Of a stretch of DNA of 64,000 bases, positions 24,901-36,583 are shown in pieces. Positions within the stretch are counted from its first letter, which is position 1; every line of letters begins with the position of its first letter. The notes beneath the pieces are model-generated. The model was given only the letters and a program-made list of their open reading frames with translations. It made no database searches and had not been told where the DNA came from. Source of the stretch: Dryas octopetala (lineage: Eukaryota > Streptophyta > Magnoliopsida > Rosales > Rosaceae); contig OY992839.1 in NCBI GenBank assembly GCA_963921425.1, forward strand, positions 7,047,409 through 7,111,408, given 5' to 3'. The translations under genes were made by a program, and so were the position numbers.

Positions 24901-26028
24901 TCATAACACCAAGCAGTGTGCGTGGTTCTACTGTGTTTTTTACACTTGATTGGGTGGACAGTTGACCGGAAGATAACTTTGATTCGCTCCGCCAGCAGCC
25001 AAACGGAGTCAGTAGTGAACCATCTGCCATCGGAGTAGCACAGAATAAAAAAAAGCCTATAACACTAAACTCTTTTTCTAATTTTATAATAGTAAAGATA
25101 ATAATAAAGATGTAATTTGAGACTAGTTTAATAACAACAAATAGAAAAAATATCAAATCAATTAAAATACTGACACATATTATGCGAGCAGTTCAAATAT
25201 AGAGGGTTGAAGAGCTGGTTTTGTGGCGGTGGTTGGTGGAAGAGAGCCCGCGGCCGTGTATCCAAAAGTGATGCGAAGGATAGTGCATGGTTGATTATGG
25301 ATGGTTTGCCAAAATCTTGAAGGAGAACAACCACGTCACCCACTTCACATGCAAACCCAACACAAAATTATCAACATTTTATTCATTTTGTTGTATTTAT
25401 CTGGAGCCCGGAGGGAAAGACTGAGGAGGAGTTGAGAAAGCGCTAAGAAGGCTCTCGAAAAAGATCATTTTTGTAAAACTGGCCCATAGCATAAAAAAGC
25501 TTTACAACTTTAATGTTGGAAAAGAAACACATACTAAGGAACACATTTCGTCACAAGTAATTTTCATAGACATCTCTCTACCAAAAGAAAGAAGTAGCGC
25601 AACTGTACCACGTATATGTTTTTAACTTAACAAGGAGATCCGGACAAAACAACTTGAAAACAACTAATTAGGTGAAAGATATATGCATTCTCCAAAAAAA
25701 AAAAAAAATGCAAACTATAGGGAAAAATATAACACACATGCCTCTCACTCTATTAGTCCCAAACTTCTTATTCTTTTATCTCAGTGCAAATTACTAGTTA
25801 TGTCTTTGCATTAATGAGAACTATAATGATAAAATATTATGATACGTACATTCACCGTAAAATACGTACGAATACATTTTCTCATTCATTATCACATATA
25901 TTTTACACAATAGACAAGAACCCTAAAATATTATATTGTTTTTTTTTTATTTGTTCTAACATAGGATAAGGATAACTATTATAAATACTAAAAGGATAAA
26001 ATAAAAAAAAAGGAAACTAGAATCTTTA
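21907..26028. other. Long intergenic region
   Basis: About 4.1 kb with A-runs at 24046-24060 and 24190-24209 and scattered short open frames, none with a recognisable domain or consistent splice signals. I saw no terminal inverted repeats that define an element. The frame at 25158-25343 and the antisense frame at 24785-25156 are unsupported. Confidence 0.45.
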
Positions 26029-27627
26029 TCATACACTCAATTTACCCATAATCAAAGGCAAATCAACCTCATCACACCACTCCACACTCCTTGTCTCAAA
26101 ATATGAACTATCCACCTCATTTGGCCAATAACTCAACCAAACCTTCCCTCCTATTCTCCACTTCAACACACTCCCTTCCATCTCTCTATTTAGTCTCCAC
26201 CCAACTCCATCCCCATACTCATCTCCACTCAACACCAAACTCCCCGTTTTAGTAAACGGCCTATTTGCTCCTGTGTATCGTTTTCGAAGACCGTTATTAT
26301 TTCCTCCACTAGATGGACTCCACGTGGCCACTTCATGACCCGTCGTATTGTCGCACAACACCGCATCGAAAACTGCTGCATGTCCCTCCGCATCTTGGTC
26401 CCACCTCCAATTCCGTTTCCTCGTCCTAGTCGACATCCTCGCTGCCGCTTTCACCTTCGGAATCTTCGATTTCCCGAAACTGCCCTTCATCGTTCTCTGT
26501 ATTTTCACTTCTTTCTCTCCGTTGTCCGTGGACCGGCCCAAACTCAGCCCATGCACGTAATTCGCCCCAACTTCCGGCCCGACCCAAACCCGGACTCTTG
26601 ACGGGAAATATTTTTCCTCAGCGTAGTCCACGTCATCGTTTTTGTTGAATCCGAGATTCACCATGTGGAAGCGCAGATTGTCGACACGCGCGGTCACCTG
26701 TATAAACCCATCGTAAAATCTAACCGAATATTCCACCTGAATAACTGCCTCCACCTGCTGGTGAGCTAGGGCGTATTTTAGCACCGAGTCTCTATTTTGC
26801 ACCAACGGAAACTGAGTTTTCTCGACGTTGACGGAGCGCGTGGTTTTCATCCCCATTACAGGGGCGTACCCCTTCAGCACCCAAAACCCACAAGCCTCCG
26901 TGGCGTGAGAGAACCCGAGGCTCTGAGGCGATGGCGCCAACGCCGTTAACGTTTGTAAACCTACGCCCACCTCTCTTAACATGCACCACTTCGCTAACAT
27001 GTACCCGAGGGTGCGTACGAAGCAAAGCTCCGCATCCACGCCAACGGTGATCATAAAGGTCCTCAGAGCCGCCGGCGCGTGCTTGCACAGCAAGGCTTCG
27101 ACGTTGGGAGCGAACAGGGACTTGAAGTAGAGAGCGCCGACTTCGCTCGGCGCGTCGCACACGCAGAGCCAGAAGAGGCGCGTGACGAAGACAAGGTCGA
27201 AGAAGGCGGAGAAAGACTCGGGGGAGTGCGAGTCCATGATCCAGGAAAACGGGTCGGGTTTGAGCTTCTGGAGCTGGGAGCGCGGGCAAGTGCTAAAATG
27301 CGCGGAGGGCGAGCGGGATATGATTTCTTGGAGAAGCTGGAGTAACAGGGGGAGGAACGGTTTGTCTGATGAGAGAGTACACGTGTCAGATACCCAGAGA
27401 GCCTTCTTGGAGGGGTATGAGAAACCCTCTAAGCACACAGAGAAGGTCACTAGAGTGTCAATGTTGGACCCAGAAGTCCGCTCAGCCCTGAGTTGTATGG
27501 ACCGTGTTGTTGAGTTGATGTCCTGACTCGTCCGGGAGGTAGCGAGTTCAAAAACGGGTGATGAGTCTGAATCGGCCCATTCGGCCGAGTTGGGAAGCTC
27601 GCACATCCATGACCAAATGTCAAGCAT
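26029..27627 (-). CDS. Intronless 532-aa protein of unknown function
   Basis: One uninterrupted frame, MLDIWSWMCELPNSAEW to LPLIMGKLSV. Codon content is GC-rich compared with the AT-rich flanks, and the length is far beyond chance, so it is a real gene. I do not recognise a named domain. The middle (about 180-260) is rich in small and hydrophobic residues, including CKHAPAALRTF and LGYMLAKWCMLREVGVGL. The next part has beta-like segments (VEAVIQVEYSVRFYDGF, ITARVDNLRFHMVNL). A basic patch near 400 reads RMSTRTRKRNWRWD, followed by VFDAVLCDNTTGHEVATW. No signal peptide is evident. It resembles plant-specific conserved unknowns, but I cannot name a family. It sits alone, with no shared promoter. 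Confidence 0.85.
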   Translation of the reverse strand: MLDIWSWMCELPNSAEWADSDSSPVFELATSRTSQDINSTTRSIQLRAERTSGSNIDTLVTFSVCLEGFSYPSKKALWVSDTCTLSSDKPFLPLLLQLLQEIISRSPSAHFSTCPRSQLQKLKPDPFSWIMDSHSPESFSAFFDLVFVTRLFWLCVCDAPSEVGALYFKSLFAPNVEALLCKHAPAALRTFMITVGVDAELCFVRTLGYMLAKWCMLREVGVGLQTLTALAPSPQSLGFSHATEACGFWVLKGYAPVMGMKTTRSVNVEKTQFPLVQNRDSVLKYALAHQQVEAVIQVEYSVRFYDGFIQVTARVDNLRFHMVNLGFNKNDDVDYAEEKYFPSRVRVWVGPEVGANYVHGLSLGRSTDNGEKEVKIQRTMKGSFGKSKIPKVKAAARMSTRTRKRNWRWDQDAEGHAAVFDAVLCDNTTGHEVATWSPSSGGNNNGLRKRYTGANRPFTKTGSLVLSGDEYGDGVGWRLNREMEGSVLKWRIGGKVWLSYWPNEVDSSYFETRSVEWCDEVDLPLIMGKLSV

Positions 27628-28187
27628 GTTGTTGTTGTTTCTAGTGGTGGTGTTTGGGGGCTGAGAAAGTATGGAGAGGAGGTTGGATATGGTGGTCGCT
27701 GGGTTTTAAAGAGGGAACGAGTGATAATGGGGTTGCCAACTCGGAATCAACACGAACCAAGTGCTTATTTGGTGGTTCTAAGTGCATATTTGTGTTCGAT
27801 TTTGAGGGTTTTGGATTTCATGCATTAAATGAGTTACAGATTAACTTCGTTTTCATGAGTCTCTTATTATATTTCTGGCTTGAAAATTGGGATTGAAAAT
27901 TCGAAATTGTTTGCATGCTACACAATCTCTATAGCAACTGGGGACGCGGAATCTTAATTGGTTCAGTTTTGGGGTCTGGTGGCTTACACGTGTAGTGTGG
28001 GACTGGGACATACATGTCCTGTTTTGAATCGTGGAAAAAGACAAAGAAAATAACTAATTTATGAATAAAATTGATTACAAATTCGAGTAAGACGAAATTC
28101 TTTCAACCCCTGTTTTTTAATTTTTTTAATTTTTATGAGTAATGCTACAGGGACAATCTTCTGCTTTGTGGACAATCGAGGTAAGAC
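27628..28187. other. 5' flank of the unknown gene
   Basis: Promoter and intergenic sequence up to the hAT insertion at 28188. No separate gene recognised. Confidence 0.5.
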
Positions 28188-28537
28188 CAAGGAGTAAAAT
28201 TTCGGTTTTGAGAAAATTTTTTATGAAAATTTTGACAGAAATTTCGATGAAAATTTCGATTAAAATTAGACAAAAACAACAGAAATTGCTATAAAAATAC
28301 AAAAATTTTGAATGAAATTTGACCATATGTTTATTTAACATATTATCTACTATATTTATAAAAAACATTGAAGAAATCAAATTATATAATAGGTTTCATA
28401 TGATATAAAATAAATATAATACGCGCTGGACAAATACTGTTAAATAAAATTAGTATAATAAATAAATAAAATTAGTATATTCTTTATACTTTATAATCTA
28501 TAGATTAAATCCTAATACTAAACCATATATACTCTAT

Positions 28538-28728
28538 CAGTAATGCTACACTTACCACATTTTTATACCACAATTTCATACCATCTTACATGGCATTCAT
28601 ACATTGGACACTTAAAATGAAAAAATTAAACCTAAAAAAGAAAAAGGAAATATCCTTCCAGTAAAGTAATGACACATCAGATGGGATACAAATGTGGAAA
28701 AAAAAATGTGGGACAACTAGCATTATTG
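28538..28728 (+). mobile_element. 191-bp MITE, copy A
   Basis: Terminal inverted repeat CARTAATGCTA. Perfect 9-bp duplication atactctat at 28529-28537 and 28729-28737. Nested inside hAT copy 2. Non-coding. Interior includes catttttataccacaattt and gtgggacaacta. Confidence 0.9.
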
Positions 28729-30140
28729 ATACTCTATATACCTTAATACTCTTTATACTCTATAATTTATAGACTAAACCCTATATACTCTATAATCTAT
28801 ACACTATATTGTTTAGGATATAGTATAGCCGTATATGATATTAGTGTTTAGGCCCTTTATGATATTTTTAATTATTTTTTATGTATAAATATTAGGGTTT
28901 AAAAACAACTAAACGAAACACCAAAACAACCAAACGAAATCGAAACTTTTTTTTTTCTTTCCAATTGCCCAAAGTCCCTCAATCAACCCTAAACTTTTTT
29001 TTTTCTTTCCTTTTCATTTGTTTTCCAAATTATTTGTTTTTATTTTATACTTAAAATTAAAGAAGGGCAATATCTTTTACCAAAAAAAAAGAAGGACAAT
29101 ATCACTCACATTGCTATATTAATAGTCAAGAGCAAGTTTATTGGGAAACATTATAGAAAAAAAAACAATAAATATAAACAGAGGATTCAATCCCCCTAAA
29201 AAAAAAAACTCCAACCCTCCAATAATAAACATGCCCAACCCATCTGTGTAATAAGTCATACTAATTAATATAAAGAAGGACACGTGGTTTTGAATTTCTC
29301 ACTTCTCATCTTTTACCCAAAAAATCGGAATATGGTAGCCGTAGATAAGAGTTGACCACATCTGTAATTGTGGCAACTATGTGACCATTCAATAATTATA
29401 TATTTTTAATAAAGTTTATAAATATTTATAATGGTTAATTTAGAGGTTAACATTTATGCTTAAAGTCTAAAGACTATGTTTTAAATGGAACTCAAGTATT
29501 ATAAAAAATAAGTTGTAATTAGCATATAGTCACAATTGTGTAATTGTCATGTACTCATGTACAATTGTTTTTTTTTTTAAACGAAAAATGAGTGAGCCTT
29601 CTCTTTTTTTTTGCCAGGGAAAATGAGTGAGCCTTCAAATGAGCGTTTGATGGGTATCTGAATAGTGGACAAGGCCCTAGACAAATTCATTCCCTCCCCT
29701 TAATATATAAAACAAAAAAATTTGTAAGTTAATATTGTATCGAAAAAAAAAAGTTTTTTTGACTTGTAAAAGTAAAAGTTCTTACTTTACAAATTTATTA
29801 ATTTAAATCATTAATAAGATGAATTACTATTTTACTATGAGATTAATTATATATAATGTGCCAAACATCCGATAAGACATTATTTTATAGCATTCTACAT
29901 ACTATATTAGAGTCTGACAAATTATCTTATGAGAATTGGCATATATCATATTTTCCCACAACATAATCAATATAAATTTTCTATTTTAAGTCGAAAAGAA
30001 CTTAATCAATACAAGTTAAAAATGTGTTGTTATATAAATAGTCATGCATGTCATGAAATAAAAGGAATTTTATAAGATTTTTTATTGACTTCATGCAATA
30101 ATATGGGGCTCTAGCCTCTAGCTAGTGTTAACATCATACA

Positions 30141-30870
30141 TAGGGGTGGACATAACCCGATGCAAACCGACCAACCCGACCAACCCAACCAAAATGGGCT
30201 GGGTTGGTTCAGTTTCTAACACCTAATTTAGAGAGGTCGGTTCATAACCCGACCAACCCGACCTTAAATGGGTTGATTAGTGGGTTGATGTTCCAAATAA
30301 CCGATCAAACCCGACCCAACCCGACCTAAAAATTGAAAAAAAATAAATTAAATATTCGCATGTCTAGTTTCTCATCTCACCTTGTTTATAATGGTCAAAG
30401 GCTCGAAGCAATGATAACTCATCTCACTTTCCCTAGTTTCATGGCCTATGTTCTTTAATATTATAATAAGTTAATATTAATCTTTTACATGACTTTATTC
30501 CTTAATATATTAATATTAATGTTTCACATATATGGCTTTCTTGTTTTACATGTGATTGTAATTGTTCCACTGTAAAAGCAGGCATGCACTGCATTGGATT
30601 TATGTGTAGAAAATAGAGACATTAATTTTATAATTTAAAGAGAGTTTTATTCATTTATAATTTGGGCCTAATTAAATTTTAATTGTATTTTGAGTCATGC
30701 CCAAACCGATCAAACCGACCAACCCAACCCGACTTTAATTGGTTTGGTTTGGTTCGGTTGTTTCACCATTATTGGGTTGGTTTGGTTTGAAAAATCACCA
30801 ACCCGAAGGCATTGGTTTAGTCTACGGTTTGGGGGCTAAACCGAACCAAACCGACTCGTGTCCACCCCTA
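30141..30870. mobile_element. TAGGGGTGG hAT-type element nested in hAT copy 2
   Basis: Ends taggggtggaca and its complement tgtccacccct(a), fitting the YARNG hAT pattern. Flanks atcataca (30133-30140) and gtcataca (30871-30878) match at 7 of 8 positions. Subterminal regions are full of cgaccaaccc/ggttggt repeats on opposite strands. No transposase. Confidence 0.82.
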
Positions 30871-31126
30871 GTCATACATGCTTCCACAAACCATTATTTA
30901 ATTGGCGACAAGGCTTTACGAAAGATGTTGGTGATTGATCACCATTGCTTGGGCTTGACATGCGGCAGCCTTGGGATTTTAGCCTCTTGCTCTTTATTTT
31001 GATAGCAATCAAAAGACTCACAGTAAAACTGCTCCAGGCCTCCAGCTCCCCCATCCCCATTTCCCCTTTCTTTTTTCTTTTTCTTTTTTTCTTCTTTTCC
31101 TTTCTTTCCACAAACTCCACCCCGTG

Positions 31127-31128
<2 letters not shown>

Positions 31129-31192
<64 letters not shown>
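31129..31192. repeat. (CT)n microsatellite
   Basis: About 32 CT units within hAT copy 2, in the same relative place as the (CT)n of copy 1. Confidence 0.95.
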
Positions 31193-31194
<2 letters not shown>

Positions 31195-31816
31195 CATCCC
31201 CATCACCAGCCCATCATCACCCTCATGTCGTCGCCCCCTGCCGTCGAAACCCACCGAAAACCCAGCCCCTCTTCTCTTCCTCCCTTTTTTTCTTCCTCCC
31301 TCCACGACCTCAACTCCCAAGTGAGAAAGAGATCTGAGTTTGGGGGAGATTTGGGGGAAAGATCTTTGTGGCTGCTAGGTTAGTCACAGCAGATTTGGGC
31401 GAAATTTCATCCAAATTTGGCGAAATTTTACAAAAACAAACATATTCTGAGTTCGAAATTTCAGACGAAATTTAAGCAAAATTTCGCCGAAATAATACTG
31501 AAAAATAATGGATACGTGATAAAATTTTGGGACCTAAAAAAAAACAAAAATTTCGGCGAAATTTTCGAAATTTCATTCCTTGGGTAAGACACACTTTTCT
31601 TAAATGCATATAGATATGTAATTTTTCATAATTTACATATGTAATCGTGATATGATTATGAAGTAAAAAGATTCCAACCTTTGCATTTCGGTACCAAAAA
31701 CCGATGCCGTACCAAATAATTTAATTAGCAATATTAACATCATTAACATCCCTCTAAAACTGTTCTCTTTATCAAATAATTTCAAGCTAATAGAACCACT
31801 ACCAAAATTAATGAAA

Positions 31817-32007
31817 CAATAATGCTAGTTGTCCCACATTTTTTTTCCCACATTTGTATCTCACCTGATGTGTCATTACTTTATTGGAAGGGTATTTCAT
31901 TTTTCTTTTTTAGATTTTATTTTTTAATTTTTAGTGTCCAATGTATGAATACCATGTAAGATGGTATAAAATTGTGGTATAAAAATGTGGTAAGTGTAGC
32001 ATTACTG
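31817..32007 (-). mobile_element. 191-bp MITE, copy B
   Basis: Same family as copy A in the opposite orientation and the same length. Perfect 9-bp duplication ttaatgaaa at 31808-31816 and 32008-32016. Confidence 0.92.
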
Positions 32008-32103
32008 TTAATGAAATTATACAAAATAAATCATGATGTATAACTGTAAAGTACTAGCTTACAACAATCAATTAAATAAAAAAAATTAGATGTAATAGAA
32101 AAT

Positions 32104-32128
32104 GGGAGAGAGAGAGAGAGAGAGAGAG
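32104..32128. repeat. (GA)n microsatellite
   Basis: About 12 GA units between MITE copies B and C. Confidence 0.9.
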
Positions 32129-32159
32129 GGACGACACTTGAATTTGAGTATATTTGTTA

Positions 32160-32359
32160 CAGTAGTGCTAGATATCCCACATTTTTATACCATAATTTCA
32201 TACCACCTTATGTGGCAACATACATGACATTCATGCATTGGATACTAAAAAATAAAAACAAAAATCCAAAAAGAAAAAAAAAACTTTGTCCAGTAAAATA
32301 ATGACACGTAAGATGATATAAAAATATGGTATAAAAATGTGGTAAATATAGCATTATTC
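32160..32359 (+). mobile_element. 200-bp MITE, copy C
   Basis: Same family, more diverged. Both ends carry ccacatttttataccat-like sequence. Perfect 9-bp duplication tatttgtta at 32151-32159 and 32360-32368. Confidence 0.88.
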
Positions 32360-32374
32360 TATTTGTTATTGAAA

Positions 32375-32544
32375 CAGTAATGCTATACTTATCACATTTT
32401 TATACCACAATTTCATACCATCTTACATGACATTTATATATTGGACACTAAAAATTAAAAAAGAAAAAGGAAATACCTTCCAGTAAAGTAATGATACATC
32501 ATATAGGATACAAATGTGGGAAAAAAAACGTGGGACAACTATTG
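32375..32544 (+). mobile_element. 170-bp MITE, copy D
   Basis: Same family and orientation as copy A, with a shortened right end (caactattg in place of caactagcattattg). Perfect 9-bp duplication ttattgaaa at 32366-32374 and 32545-32553. Its left duplication overlaps the right duplication of copy C by three bases. Confidence 0.88.
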
Positions 32545-32553
32545 TTATTGAAA

Positions 32554-33045
32554 ATATATATGAAAATGTTTGGTTGAAAGGTGAATAGGGGCCGCACGTG
32601 TCCTCCCTGGGCCTTTACTGGCTCCGCCATTGGACGCGGTGATATAGCAAGTAAGCAACAAAATTAGCTCAATTGCAATCGTAACTATTTGATTGGTGTT
32701 AGTGAGGGTGAAAAGAAATGAAAAAAGAGGGCTAGGGAAAAGAGGTAAGGCCGTAAGGGGGCTATGAATTAATGGTTCATTAAGCTCATAAGGTTAGGTG
32801 AAGTGGCAGGGAGATTAGGATAACGATAATGAGATTATGATATGTGTCGAGTCACTCTAATATAACAAAAGAGTTAATAGCCCATTTATGAAAAGACAAG
32901 ATTAGGCCCAGAACTGAACGCCATTGTACACGGCCCATATCCAATCTAAATGTATATTTGGGCGAGAAACAGGCCCGTTTTCCGAGAATCAAGCTTCGTC
33001 AAGCTTCGAGTGATTCTTTGAAGCGCTGATCGATATACGCTTGAA
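32554..33045. promoter_or_regulatory. Upstream region of the LYR-motif gene
   Basis: Unique sequence between MITE D and the start codon, ending in a GC-richer leader (about 32960-33045). No clear TATA box. Taken as promoter and 5' UTR by position only. Confidence 0.4.
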
Positions 33046-33401
33046 ATGGAGAAAGCTCTGAGAGTCTACGCTGAGGTTCTGAGACTGGTGAGGCGTTTGC
33101 CCCAGGACACGAGGCCTTACTACGCCAAGTACGCTCGCGAGAACTTCGTCAACTACAGAGAGGTCGAGGCCAACGATGACCAAGCCCTCCACGAGCTCTT
33201 TCACAGGGCCTACAACCACTCCCTCTGGGTCCTCAACAAGGTTTAGGTTTCCCCAACTCTCTCGCTCATACACACATTTATATTAGTTGGGTACGCATTT
33301 GTTTACATTGCTTTTGGATACCCATTTGGGTTTTCTTGTGATTGCAGTACTCTGTGGATCAATCTGCGGCCGATAAGTTGAAGAAGATCTGCTGCTGCTA
33401 G
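33046..33401 (+). CDS. LYR-motif protein (At3g19508-like, LYRM9-type)
   Basis: Exon 1 33046..33240, intron 33241..33347 (GT-AG), exon 2 33348..33401; 82 aa, MEKALRVYAEVLRLVRRLP to KLKKICCC. The first helix has the LYR-family pattern (VYAEVLRLVRRLP) followed by YYAKYARENFVNYRE, where the Phe after the helix is the usual LYR-family Phe. Length is typical for LYRM9-type proteins. LYR proteins generally act with acyl carrier protein in mitochondria to assemble respiratory or Fe-S components; the specific client here is unknown. Exon 1 alone stays open for one more codon (V then stop), so a simple ORF reading misses exon 2. The bHLH113-like gene follows on the same strand. Confidence 0.88.
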
Positions 33402-36079
33402 TGGGTCTGCCAAGTGCTCGTTAAAAGGCCCCAAAAGGGTTCTTAACCACTTGGGTTTCTGCTTTTGCGAGCGTGAGTTTCCTTTTATTAATTATTTTGA
33501 TACGGATAAGTGTTTGAACGAAATGATGCTTTGATTATGCGTGTGAAAGCGATTGTGAAATACTTGACAATTTAGTTAACGAGTCATGTAGTCCTGTTTC
33601 ATCTATTTAGTGCTGCAATGCTATCTGAATTTGAATGTATTTTAAAAATGCCTTCAATTAATAATGAGAATGTATTTTACAGATATTTTAGTAGTTCATG
33701 GTACTCTTCTCTTATTGATATTAGTTTGAAGCATTTTGTTTGATTCTTTATGCATTTATTTGTTGCTCTTCTTTTTTTTTTTCTCTTTTAATTGAGTTTC
33801 TTGGTTTTTTTTTTTTTTTTTTTTTTTTTTAATTGGAGACTAGTTGTAGTTGTTTGTGTATGAGATCAAAGTAGAAGTGATTTGGTTCTCCATGTCTAGC
33901 TCGGAACTGACCTTGATCTTCAGATGAATATTAAAACCCTTAATAATGCATGAGTCTAGTAGTCTTTCAGTTTTACATTGTCAATATATCTTTTTAAGGC
34001 AGCAGAGCAAAACATTGGGGTTGTGCCTTGTTTCTCTTAATTATTTTTTTAAGTACTGTCAGAGATGGAGTTGCCATGAATGAGATAATTCCTGTACAGA
34101 CATTCTGTCTGGGACAGCAGTAGAGCATTATGAGATAACATGAACATTGTACAAGTTAGATTCTGTTGTTTTGTTTGGTGAAGCACATTCTTGACAATGA
34201 GCTGGGATGAAAACTTGGATGGCTGGGATTGTTCATTAGGGTGTTGAGCTTGAGCTCGTCATGATCAACGAACTTCACAACATAGGCTTACACTTGGTTT
34301 GTCAACAAGGAAGATTAGGATTTTCATTCTTCTTTTTCTGAGTTAGGGGGAACCTCAATTCTGATACATATCTTGGGAGCCACCTGATGTTTCAAGTAGT
34401 TACTGTAATAGTTCAGTAGCACCTTCTGTGTGGATGGTGCTATAATGATGATGATGATGATAGAGAATGTTAAATTGATCTACTGTCGAATTTGGTGAAG
34501 CTTCCTCACAAATATTAAGTTATTTTCAGTTATGTGGTAGGTTTAGAATTGTTACAATTATCTTTGTAGATGTTGTTGTTTTGTGTATACAATGGGATAC
34601 ACCTACATACTATTTCCTTAAGCTTTTTTAAATGTATTGTTGCAAAGGGAACGTCATTAGTCAACTGCTGGGCATGTCAATACAGATTTGTGTATTAGTT
34701 ACCAGGACTTTGAAGAAGCCGATGCCCTATGGGATATCCTCTCACAATGAGGTGGGACCCATAATACATGGAGTCCACATCATTGTGCGAGGATGCCCTA
34801 TAGGACGTGCCACATTGAAGAATTAGTGTTTAAAAACTCTGTTGCAGATATCCCTCAATATGAAGTTATTACTTGAGAGATTTCTGAAGTCGGTACTTGT
34901 GTCATGCAATCTAAACGGCTAATTTAAAGACTTAGAGCACAGAAGTGGATGACATCTATCTTATTAGCTTTTGAATTTTTATCAAATAGTAAAATATATG
35001 ATTAGTACTTCATTAAAATACTAACTAGTAAGTGCTTGAATATTCCTATATATATTTTAAAATTTGTGAAAAAACAAACTAAATGCATAATAATACTTGT
35101 ATAAAGTTCTGGGAGGACATTTCCTCTATATCTCTCTCGCTATATATATATGTAGTTTTTTCCCTTCCCTGTAAACATACACAAAATCACTTGGAATTTG
35201 AATGTGGTGTGTGACTTTTGTGGCCATCCAAAAACTCGTGACTCCATAAAGTTTGGCTGATTGTGGTATTCGGACCTACAATTAAAGTAGGTGGACTCCA
35301 TATTTCTCCTCGTATGAATGACAATTGAATCTACCTAAAAGTTAAAATAGGCCATTAGTTTTACAAGAAGGGTAAAATAGATTTTGATTTTAGAGAGGGA
35401 GTTCAGCCATATGCAGAAAGGGATTTGAGAGATGATAAATTAGCTTTCCTACATTTTTCATGTACTTGTACGTGAGAATTACATATTTTCTCTTTACTTC
35501 TTAAAGCTCGAAGCAATGACTTGATGATCAGAGGGGTTTTTTTCCTTTGATTATATTGGAGGGAATTAAGCTCTGGATCTAGCCTAATTTTAATATGTAT
35601 CTCACCCATTTTTACCACTAGAGCTAACCTTAAGGGCTTGTGACCGGAGGGTCTTTAGCATATCACCACATCAATGTTGTTGAACGGGTTTAAATACGTT
35701 TTGTTATCACCTTTCTAATTGAGTACCTAGACCATTTATAAGATGAATATAATATTTATTTAATTCACAAATGTAGAGGGAGCTTTTGTTAATGGATCCC
35801 TCGTACAGTTTATTTCATATCGTAGTTTAACGATTCAAATTGTCTATTTTTTTTTGTCTTTATTCAAAAGTTATATTTGTATAAAATTAGACAAATTGAA
35901 AATAATTAAAATATCTTATTTTAATCAAGTAAATAGATAAAAAAAAAAGTGTTTTCAGTAAATACTTTAAATGATGACCATTTAATTAATAATAAAAAGG
36001 TTAAATAGTTTACAATTTATCTAGTTTTGTTCAAAGATCATCATTCAATGGAGACCTAAAAAGTAAATAGTTTTAATTA
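33402..36079. other. Intergenic, 3' flank of the LYR gene
   Basis: The first part (to about 34.9 kb) is T-rich and may hold the 3' UTR. A small inverted/direct pair around gatgccctat occurs at about 34718-34800. No gene recognised; the rest is AT-rich. Confidence 0.45.
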
Positions 36080-36574
36080 GGCTTTTTTTTTAACTCAAAT
36101 ACCACCTGGACTATAAGAGGTGTGTTCTTATTCAACCCAAACTTTTTTTATTGTCAATTTACCACATAAAGTATCAATATGAGCCAATGTGGCACTTGAC
36201 ATCCATTTATGTCAATTTTTCTGTTAATTTGAAAGGTAATATTGTTAATTCATATTATAAAATATTTGAAAAACAAAACTAAAATCTAAATACACTTAAA
36301 AAAAAACAAACCAGCTAGCCCACCTTCACCCCCCATGCCCACCCATCCTCGACGATGCCAACTTCCCTTCCTCTTCTTTCCTTTTTTTTTCTTAATTATA
36401 TTTAACGACAAACTAGGAAGTTTGCGAAAAAAATTGATGATTTAACAGAAAAATTGATTGTAGGTGTCACATTAACACATATTAATACTTCAAGTGATAA
36501 ATTGGCAAGAAAAAAAATTTGGATAATACAAAACACACCCCTTATAGTCCAGGTGATATTTAGATAAAAAAGCC
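36080..36574. mobile_element. 495-bp Mutator-like MITE
   Basis: Inverted ends of about 45 bp beginning ggcttttt and containing cacctggactataag on both arms. Perfect 9-bp duplication ttttaatta at 36071-36079 and 36575-36583. Non-coding. Lies about 0.8 kb upstream of the bHLH gene. Confidence 0.92.
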
Positions 36575-36583
36575 TTTTAATTA

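Larger units (their letters stand above)
28188..31582. mobile_element. Non-autonomous hAT element, copy 2 (with nested insertions)
   Basis: Ends CAAGG...CCTTG with a perfect 8-bp duplication ggtaagac (28180-28187 and 31583-31590). Its terminal GAAATTTCG-type repeats and the AT-rich block at about 28320-28440 match copy 1 at 7604-9626. Two later insertions sit inside it: a 191-bp MITE at 28538-28728 and a 730-bp hAT-type element at 30141-30870. Removing them leaves about 2.45 kb. No transposase frame is seen. Confidence 0.85.

Noticed and set aside
24280-25343. Open frames of 61-123 codons
   Set aside because: No domains, no splice support, composition like the flanks.
26335-27526. Frames opposite or overlapping the 532-aa gene
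   Set aside because: Arise from its GC-rich codon use; the 532-aa frame is longer and uninterrupted.
30872-31337. Frames rich in SLSLSL or RERERE
   Set aside because: Translations of the CT microsatellite in hAT copy 2.
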